NCBI RefSeq assembly: GCF_000196435.1
Contig: NC_010161.1
Coordinates: 1,736,001 to 1,800,000 of the forward strand
Origin: Bartonella tribocorum CIP 105476
Lineage (GTDB): Bacteria > Pseudomonadota > Alphaproteobacteria > Rhizobiales > Rhizobiaceae
Direction: 5' to 3'
Length of the DNA: 64,000 nucleotides
A program made the position numbers and the translations under genes. The first letter of the stretch is position 1; each line of letters starts with the position of its first letter. Positions 58,391 to 64,000 of the stretch are shown piece by piece. The notes under the pieces were generated by a model that saw only the letters and a list, made by a program, of their open reading frames with translations, was not told the origin of the DNA and ran no database searches.

Positions 58391-58584
58391 TCATTGTACA
58401 AGATCGAATAGTAAACATATTGCGGCGTTGAGAAGCTTTGCATCTTACAGTGCGTTTTTCCAAGGCAGTCTTCTCGACAAAAAGAATATTTTTGTTAAGA
58501 TGCCATTGAAAGATCTTACCTTCATCATGTTCTTTTATAAACTTAAGGGTATCGTAAAAATCGTGCAATTGGGAATAAACAAAA

Positions 58585-58914
58585 ATGAATTTACAACAAA
58601 TTGACCCTGATATTTTTATCGGCCCCCAAATTAGCATAGAAGATATCAAAACATTGGCAGAAGCTGGTTTTAAAACAATCATCTGTAACCGTCCCGATCA
58701 CGAGGGACCTCATCAACCTGATTTTTCAAGCATTAAAGCGGTTGCAAACGACTATGGCATACAAGCCTATTACATTCCCATTTCTCCTCCGACCATAGAA
58801 AAAGCAGATGTTGAAACCATGAAAACAATTTTAAAAACAGCGTCTCTCCCTCTTCTCGCTTACTGCTATCATGGAACGCGTTCGCTGCATCTTTATCGTT
58901 TAGCACGTCTATAG
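58585..58914 (+). CDS. DUF442 (beta-lactamase hydrolase-like) phosphatase-family protein
   Basis: 109 residues with the DUF442/TIGR01244 fold, a dual-specificity-phosphatase-like domain. Seen features are QQIDPDIFIGPQISIEDIKT, the conserved CNRPDHEGPHQPDF loop, PISPPTIEKADVE, and the catalytic loop LAYCYHGTRS with Cys and Arg of the CxxGxR signature. In some bacteria this domain is fused to a metallo-beta-lactamase domain and takes part in sulfide metabolism; here it is alone. The C terminus (LYRLARL) ends a little early, but the catalytic loop is complete. No strong ribosome binding site is apparent. Confidence 0.82.
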   Translation: MNLQQIDPDIFIGPQISIEDIKTLAEAGFKTIICNRPDHEGPHQPDFSSIKAVANDYGIQAYYIPISPPTIEKADVETMKTILKTASLPLLAYCYHGTRSLHLYRLARL

Positions 58915-59360
58915 ATTTCATACGCTCCTCACACACTCTAAAAGACAAAAAATTTTTAATTCACACCAATCTGTAAACAAGAGTCGGTCAATAATTTTAG
59001 TCTCACACCTTCCACTTGAACTTCTCCCTTCATGGTGGACACTTCATACAAGTCGATAAGCAATTTTCTCTTAAAGATACAACAAATATCCACTCCTGAA
59101 ACCATAAAAACGCATGCAAATTGATAAAACGATAAACTTTTAAAATAAAAAAAATATCGATTTCAAATTTTGTGAAATTCTAAAGTTAAAGCGCAAAAAA
59201 TCTTAAAAACTGTATTTTCTCTTCTTCTCATCGATTTTTTTCAAATACGCTGTGTGTTTATTCATGTACTTTTCATCATGGATTTTAACGGATCAGAAAG
59301 AAACAAGCAGTAAAATCTTAAATGATAACAAAAGCCATAAAATTAACTTTGAAAAAGATA
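58915..59360. other. Spacer with 3' module of the repeat
   Basis: 58960-59070 resembles the ctgtaaacaa module downstream of the integrase repeats (caccaatctgtaaacaagag). Otherwise AT-rich with no gene. Confidence 0.4.
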
Positions 59361-59522
59361 ATGCTTAAATCAGATCTTCAGATATTCGATTCTCCCTCTC
59401 AACAACGTGAAAAACGTATATTCCATGATGTTTTGGAATATATCTTTGTGATTATCATCACTTTAAGTGCTATTTTTACAGCTTTTCTTTCTTTTTCAGA
59501 TAAACTTAGAGTATATTTTTAA
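59361..59522 (+). CDS. Small single-helix membrane protein (hypothetical)
   Basis: 53 residues from the ATG before LKSDLQIFDSPSQQ; a start 13 codons earlier is possible. A polar N-terminal half is followed by one membrane helix (YIFVIIITLSAIFTAFLSF) and a short tail. The stop overlaps the end of the convergent ribF gene by 17 bases. No family recognised, weak ribosome binding site, modest confidence. Confidence 0.35.
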   Translation: MLKSDLQIFDSPSQQREKRIFHDVLEYIFVIIITLSAIFTAFLSFSDKLRVYF

Positions 59523-60522
59523 AAGTAAGCAGCCTATCTAACTGTGATAATGGTTGTACTGTCTTTAAAATTTCTTTTGCTTTTTTTTCATCACGGTGCA
59601 TTTGTGCAATCAAAGGTTCAAGCCCATCAAATTTTTCTTGTCCGCGCAAAAACTGGAAAAAAGAAACGGTACAGCTTTCCCCATAAAGGTCGTCGTTAAA
59701 ATCAAACAAATAAGTTTCCAAAAGTGGCGCTCCATCTTTAACAACCGTTGGACGACACCCAAAGCTTGCAACCCCATCATACAAAACACCGTCTGCACGA
59801 CGCAGGCGTACCGCATAAATGCCATGTGCCAAACGAACTTGAGGAGGCAACATCTGATTAGCGGTAGGAAATCCCAAAAGGCGTCCAAGTTTGTCGCCTT
59901 GAATAATATTGGAGCACACCCGATAGTGATACCCTAACAAATGGGCTGCTTTGTCCACTTCCCCTTGAGAGAGAAGTTGCCGAATAAAACTAGAAGAAAT
60001 GATCAACGGTTGTGAATCTTGATGACGAGAAACGGATGGATCAGAAACGCAAGAAACTTGCACAACCTGAAATCCATCTTCTTTTCCTCTTTGGCAAAGA
60101 AGATGGACGTTTCCACTTTTCTGATGACCAAATTGAAAATTTTCGCCTGTCACCACAACGGAAACATCAAAGGCTTCCTTTAAAATCGACTTGATAAATT
60201 CATCTGCTGAAAGAGCGGCAAACTGTGCATCAAACGGCTGTTCAATCACGCCATCAAAGCCAAGAATTTTAAAAATTTCAGCTTTTTCAACCGCCTCTGT
60301 CAAACGATAGACAGGAGCTGAATGTTGAAAAAAACTTCTTGGATGAGGTTCAAAAGTTAAAACAACAGCGGGTTTGTTTTTTATCCGCGCGAAATCAAGC
60401 GCTTTTTGCAACACCACCTGATGCCCACGATGAACACCATCAAAATTTCCAAGTGCCAACACAACTCCCCGCCAAGCCGAGGGAAACATATGGGTTCCCT
60501 GAAGACGCAAAAAATTAACCAT
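59506..60522 (-). CDS. ribF: Bifunctional riboflavin kinase / FAD synthetase RibF
   Basis: 338 residues from the ATG that overlaps the stop of the upstream HAD gene (TAATG), so the two are translationally coupled. It makes FMN from riboflavin and FAD from FMN. The N-terminal adenylyltransferase shows LGNFDGVHRGHQVVL, TFEPHPRSFF and the SSSFIRQLLSQG loop. The C-terminal flavokinase shows GRLLGFPTANQ and VASFGCRPTV, then ETYLFDFNDDLYG. All signatures are complete. No FMN riboswitch was recognised upstream. Confidence 0.95.
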   Translation of the reverse strand: MVNFLRLQGTHMFPSAWRGVVLALGNFDGVHRGHQVVLQKALDFARIKNKPAVVLTFEPHPRSFFQHSAPVYRLTEAVEKAEIFKILGFDGVIEQPFDAQFAALSADEFIKSILKEAFDVSVVVTGENFQFGHQKSGNVHLLCQRGKEDGFQVVQVSCVSDPSVSRHQDSQPLIISSSFIRQLLSQGEVDKAAHLLGYHYRVCSNIIQGDKLGRLLGFPTANQMLPPQVRLAHGIYAVRLRRADGVLYDGVASFGCRPTVVKDGAPLLETYLFDFNDDLYGESCTVSFFQFLRGQEKFDGLEPLIAQMHRDEKKAKEILKTVQPLSQLDRLLTFKNIL

Positions 60523-61367
60523 TACTGAAGTGCCCACATGATTGCTTGTGGCCTATAACCATGACGTTCTAGAAAAGAATGCAAAGCTTGCTTATCCACC
60601 ACATCATTTTGCATATAATCATAACGATGAATCCCCCCCATAATATAAAGGGCATCAAGACCAAAATGAGCCGCCCCCTTAATATCCGTCAAAAGACCAT
60701 CACCAATAGCTAAAATTTGACTTTTTTCTACTGTCCCACGTATTTTTTGAAGTTTTTCAAAGGCACATTCATAAATAGGCACATGAGGTTTTCCAGCAAT
60801 GCGAACTTCCCCTCCTAATTGTTGGTAAAGACGCGCCAATGCACCAGCGCACCAAAATTCCTTATTTCCATAATGGACAATCACATCAGGATTAGCACAA
60901 ATAAAAGGTAAATTCCGCACGCGCATACGACGAAACATCTCCTCATAAGCCGAGGGTTCTTCATCAAAATCTTCAAGAAAACCGCTACAAACGACCACAG
61001 AAGCTTCCCATTCTTCAACAAATTCACACGCTAACCCTTCAAACAGCACCAAATCACGTTGTGGACCAATGAAAAAAACTTTACGCGGCCCAGCACAAAT
61101 GAGATCACGTGTTACATCTCCTGAAGTGATAATGGCATCATAATAATCACTATGAATATTCATGCTTTGTAATTGGTCCGCAACATCTCCCTGTAGTCGA
61201 GGAGAATTGGTCAATAAAATGACACTTTTTTCCATTTGTCGAATTTTATATAATGCTTCCAACGCTGGCTCAAATGCCTGCACACCGTTATGCACAACAC
61301 CCCACACATCACAAAAAACAGCATCATAATGCGCTATAACAGTCTCAATATGGGTCAGTTCATTCAT
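60522..61367 (-). CDS. HAD-family hydrolase, TIGR01459 (NagD-like subclass IIA)
   Basis: 281 residues from the ATG before NELTHIETVIAHYD; an ATG eight codons upstream is weaker. HAD motif I is AVFCDVWGVVHNG, motif II SVILLTNSPR, and the C-terminal motifs are RIAGKPHVPIYECAF (motif III lysine) and ILAIGDGLLTDIKGAAHFGLD (motif IV). The large cap domain places it in the NagD-like subclass IIA, often phosphatases of sugars or nucleotides. The tight coupling to ribF, conserved in related genomes as far as I recall, suggests a role near flavin metabolism, perhaps dephosphorylating a riboflavin precursor; this is inference. Confidence 0.9.
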   Translation of the reverse strand: MNELTHIETVIAHYDAVFCDVWGVVHNGVQAFEPALEALYKIRQMEKSVILLTNSPRLQGDVADQLQSMNIHSDYYDAIITSGDVTRDLICAGPRKVFFIGPQRDLVLFEGLACEFVEEWEASVVVCSGFLEDFDEEPSAYEEMFRRMRVRNLPFICANPDVIVHYGNKEFWCAGALARLYQQLGGEVRIAGKPHVPIYECAFEKLQKIRGTVEKSQILAIGDGLLTDIKGAAHFGLDALYIMGGIHRYDYMQNDVVDKQALHSFLERHGYRPQAIMWALQ

Positions 61368-61391
61368 GGTGCACCTATCTCTCTTTGTCAT

Positions 61392-61704
61392 TGATCAAGC
61401 TGTCTTTTACTTCAAAACTACTTATCGAAAGATAAGAGTCCTGTCATCTGCTTTCTCAAACCATATCCCAACTTTTTATCGTCTATAGAGATCATAAGAA
61501 ATGATAAAATAAATAAGTTATCATTAAATTGTGCAAAATTCTAAAACGCTTGATCGTAAAAGCTTATCATTCTCAAACACTCATTTTTCTCATAAAAATT
61601 TCAATTCTAATAACAACCGCGTTAATACAGTTTTTTAGTGAAAACACTCAAGTTTTTTACTTGGAAAATAAACGAATAACGTTCCCCTTTAAAAATCGCT
61701 TTCT
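61392..61704. other. Upstream region of the HAD-ribF operon
   Basis: About 310 AT-rich bases. A 110-codon frame starting at 61529 runs into repeat copy N and is not supported. No clear promoter boxes. Confidence 0.35.
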
Positions 61705-62160
61705 TCAAGATAACAAATTGATTTATAACAATAATTTATTACTCACGAATAATGAAAACCCGAATATCTTTTTTCATTTCAAATCTGTTTATATTGAATT
61801 AATCAAAAACTATTTTCTTGCACATTATAAGTGGGCTGAACGTATAGATAAAAACACTTGAAGAAAGAAATAAAACACCTCTTAATAATCTCTCTCAAAT
61901 GTAAAAACTGTCGTAATATTTTGGACGATCAAAGAGTATGTAGAGTATATGCCGTCGTACATCTTTTTTCAGTAAAGATAGAAGTATAGCTTTTATTCTA
62001 TCCATAGAAGCTTTTACTTTATACTCTTCAAGAAGTGCCGTTATGAAATGATCTCGAGCATTGAGAAATGTTCCTTTAAAACAAACTCGTAAATATCCGA
62101 ACAATCCGATCTATTCTGTTTTTATTTTTTTGCATGAGGGATGTTCACTGATGAAAGCTT
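61705..62160 (+). repeat. Decayed integrase-leader repeat, copy N
   Basis: Landmarks are aaattgatttataacaataa, aacccgaatatcttttttca, cttgcacattataagtgggc, gaaagaaataaaacacctct and ttcctttaaaacaaactcgt. It precedes the second structured-leader/HTH locus as copy E precedes the first, so repeat and locus appear to have been duplicated together. Confidence 0.65.
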
Positions 62161-62228
62161 TTCCCTCTCATTATGATATCTCAGCCGCATAACAACAAAC
62201 CATTTTGCTTAGAGACAAGGACCTCACT

Positions 62229-62270
62229 AAGCGCCCCTAGGGGCTTAATTAAACCCACGGGTTTCTCTTG
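62229..62270 (+). terminator. Twin hairpins upstream of leader copy 2
   Basis: AAGCGCCCCTAGGGGCTT (one unpaired position) is followed directly by AAACCC AC GGGTTT and a T-rich tail. It is terminator-like and may insulate the regulator locus from upstream transcription. It is absent from copy 1. Confidence 0.5.
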
Positions 62271-62395
62271 CTTTCTTCGCCAAATTCAGGGCTGAGGACA
62301 TAATTTTGCTGAGCAAATCTTAAAAAAATTGAAAGGCAAACAAGCCTTTTATTAAAAAAGCTATCCGTTTCAAGAAAAATTACTTTATGAATGGA

Positions 62396-62591
62396 GGTGT
62401 TTTTGTCGCATACGCAGCAACCAATAGGGCTCTAAAACCCGAAAGCTAAAATAAAAATTTACTCCGCTTTGCGGATATCCCGGAATTCCGGGAGATTTTG
62501 CACTGTCCAAGTGCTGTAAGCACTAAAAGCAAAATGCTGATTTAGCTTCAGTTTTAGACTCCCGGAATACCAATGCGAGGGCGCTCGCAAC
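62396..62591 (+). ncRNA. Structured leader RNA of Brt type, copy 2
   Basis: Homologous to 47010-47205. The first hairpin is TCCGC TTT GCGGA (62463-62475); in copy 1 its outer pair is C-G, here T-A, a compensatory change. The palindrome TCCCGGAATTCCGGGA (62478-62493), the long-range pair ATTCCGGGAG / CTCCCGGAAT (62485-62494 with 62559-62568), ATTTTGC / GCAAAAT inside it, and GCGAG GGCG CTCGC (62575-62588) are all kept. It sits 12 bases before the intact HTH gene. Brt RNAs of B. henselae are reported to control the downstream regulator; ends and mechanism here are inferred. Confidence 0.72.
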
Positions 62592-62603
62592 CGGAGGGGG
62601 CAA

Positions 62604-62963
62604 ATGCAAGCTCAGAACCTTAATATTGATCTTTTTGTTGGCAAAAAAATTCGCTTGAAGCGAAAAATATTAGGAATGTCTCAAAAAACCTTAGGAGACG
62701 CTTTAGGGGTAAGTTTTCAACAAATTCAAAAGTATGAAAAAGGCTTAAATCGTGTAAGCGCAGGGCGGTTAAAGGAAATTTCCGATATTTTGAATGTTCC
62801 GGTTTTCTTTTTTTACACGGATATCATCACAAACGAAAACACCTCGTACCCTCATGAAGAAATTGCATCAAGCAAAGAAGAATTTTTGCTTTTAAAAAGC
62901 TTTAGAGTCCTGACCTCTGTCAAACAGAAAACCATTTTAAAATTAATTTCTGATCAGAATTAA
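62604..62963 (+). CDS. XRE-family HTH transcriptional regulator (Trp-like)
   Basis: 119 residues with ribosome binding site GGAGGGGG close to the ATG. The Cro/CI helix-turn-helix occupies about residues 14-68: KIRLKRKILGMSQKTLGDAL then VSFQQIQKYEKGLNRVSAGR. This is the alphaproteobacterial subtype with FQQIQKYEKGxNRV and VPVFFFYTD. A C-terminal helical part (SKEEFLLLKSFRVLTSVKQK) may mediate dimerisation. Its long structured leader matches the Brt/Trp loci of B. henselae, where such a regulator affects adhesin gene expression. Whether it acts on the autotransporters in this window is an open, testable idea. Confidence 0.88.
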   Translation: MQAQNLNIDLFVGKKIRLKRKILGMSQKTLGDALGVSFQQIQKYEKGLNRVSAGRLKEISDILNVPVFFFYTDIITNENTSYPHEEIASSKEEFLLLKSFRVLTSVKQKTILKLISDQN

Positions 62964-63100
62964 AACGTTTTAAATAGTTTCTATACTTTATTAATCTGCT
63001 TTCTATCTCAAAGAACAGCATTTCATGAGACTTATAAGTAAAGTTTTTCCCGATCTCATACACTTTTGCAATAAACATCAAGAAAAATCAATAAAACCGA

Positions 63101-63817
63101 TCATGGACCTTCAAACGGATTGTAAGATCCATTATCACGCCGCCATTTTAAAGGTTCAGTGAAATGACTTGACCAAAGACCAATCTTGTTGTCACGTGCT
63201 TTTTCTTCCGCATGATGATACTGTGTTGGAATAGGATTTTTACCCTCCTTTGAAAGGACCAACATACCTTCTGCAAGACCGGCTTCCGCCAAATCAACCC
63301 CTTGAACAAAACATTGCGCATAATAAACACCATTGTGCATAAAAGCCTGCTTACAAGATAAATCCTGACCAAGTGTTTTTGTAACAAGCCAAGCCATTGT
63401 AACTGCACCACAGGGCCATTCTTGATCCTTTAATTTTGCTTTTTGGCGTGGTGCGCATGTGTCCACACCATAAAGATGAATATCACGGGTAATACGGGAT
63501 CGCCAAGATTGTGCAGAAGGTGTTAGTAATTTAAATGTAACCCCACTTGTAACAGATGCCCTACCATGAAAAACAACAGCATTATTAGCAATATCGTTTG
63601 ATGCAACACTCTTCTGCAGATCGAGTGCTGGTTCATTTTTTTCTAATGGTTGTTGAGTGATCGATTGACTCAATTTTTTTTCTTCTTGATAGAGATCGAC
63701 AATATCTTGCATCTTCAATGTTTCAAGAATGCTGAAATCTATTTTATCTTTATATTGGCTTAATCCCCACACTATGGACCCCATAATGTAAATAATAACA
63801 ATCACTTTAAATAGCAT
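63101..63817 (-). CDS. Membrane-anchored SNase-like (thermonuclease) protein
   Basis: 238 residues. An N-terminal membrane helix (VIVIIYIMGSIVWGLS) is followed by a variable linker and, from about residue 90, a staphylococcal-nuclease-like domain: ITRDIHLYGVDTCAPRQKAK corresponds to the 'RL.GIDAPE..Q' strand, then WPCGAVTMAWLVTKTLGQDL, GVDLAEAGLAEGMLVLS and AEEKARDNKIGLWSSHF. The catalytic acidic residue after 'GVD' is replaced by a CAPRQ context, so nuclease activity is uncertain. Several cysteines suggest an oxidising periplasmic location. Similar proteins are common in Rhizobiales. Confidence 0.85.
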   Translation of the reverse strand: MLFKVIVIIYIMGSIVWGLSQYKDKIDFSILETLKMQDIVDLYQEEKKLSQSITQQPLEKNEPALDLQKSVASNDIANNAVVFHGRASVTSGVTFKLLTPSAQSWRSRITRDIHLYGVDTCAPRQKAKLKDQEWPCGAVTMAWLVTKTLGQDLSCKQAFMHNGVYYAQCFVQGVDLAEAGLAEGMLVLSKEGKNPIPTQYHHAEEKARDNKIGLWSSHFTEPLKWRRDNGSYNPFEGP

Positions 63818-64000
63818 CTCTTAACACGCTCGCTCAAAAAATTCATTGTTTTCCTATCCTTGTCAGATCATTTACCAGCAATCCCCTTGTTTTTAAAGAA
63901 AAAATCCAAATATAAGTGTCGCAGATTAACTACATTTTGTAAAGAATAATATTCTTTCTTGCCTTGTTTTAATATTGTTATTTTTACCAAAAGATACAAC
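63818..64000. other. Right edge of window, no gene seen
   Basis: 180 AT-rich bases with no supported feature. Confidence 0.4.

Noticed and set aside
58386..58682. 98-codon minus-strand frame
   Set aside because: Overlaps the start of the DUF442 gene, which carries a complete catalytic motif.
61529..61861. 110-codon plus-strand frame
   Set aside because: Its second half is the non-coding leader of repeat copy N read in a chance-open frame.

Overview
The window is AT-rich alphaproteobacterial chromosome and almost certainly comes from Bartonella. The supports are a sciP/ctrA/chpT cell-cycle block, a cluster of Bartonella-type autotransporters, paired structured-leader plus HTH-regulator loci of the Brt/Trp kind described in B. 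henselae, P2-like prophage debris, and long gene-poor stretches full of decayed integrase copies. No rRNA operon or CRISPR array is visible; one tRNA (Met, CAU) is present.

Bases 1-22600 are mostly core genome with wide spacers: the end of a Na/Pi cotransporter, a GlsB-type membrane protein, ubiC, yqeY-like, carA, an MFS transporter broken by two in-frame amber codons, a DUF1460 lipoprotein, a CDF metal transporter, a TrmH/SpoU methyltransferase, mnmA, then sciP, a fliJ-like gene, ctrA and chpT. A DUF1134 gene, two small coiled-coil genes and an oxidoreductase/aminotransferase pair follow. The pair fits gnnA/gnnB, which make the diamino sugar of Bartonella lipid A.

Bases 22600-28430 are a prophage remnant next to tRNA-Met: a frameshifted dnaB, then tail genes D, X, U and a tape measure that lost its N terminus where a deletion joined it to a phage repressor fragment. 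Bases 28600-46220 hold five same-strand autotransporter genes and the remnant of a sixth. They share the C-terminal barrel and differ strongly in the passenger: one has three 573-bp tandem units, two share an identical 216-bp 5' end, one has almost no passenger but a heptad-repeat barrel loop, and one has a long Ser/Thr/Pro stalk. Each new passenger sits on a conserved export module, as expected for an antigenically diversifying surface family.

Bases 46200-62600 are a decay zone. At least fourteen degraded copies of one element (a leader of about 150 nt plus the start of a phage integrase) occur in the window, most of them here. Among them are a decayed and an intact copy of the structured-leader/HTH locus, two tandem EexN-like lipoproteins, a plasmid-type ParA with a ribbon-helix-helix partner, a DUF442 phosphatase-like gene and an overlooked 32-residue membrane peptide. 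Core genes resume with ribF, a HAD hydrolase and a membrane-anchored SNase-like protein.

All family calls come from reading motifs by eye; no database search was run. Boundaries of decayed repeats and RNA leaders are approximate.
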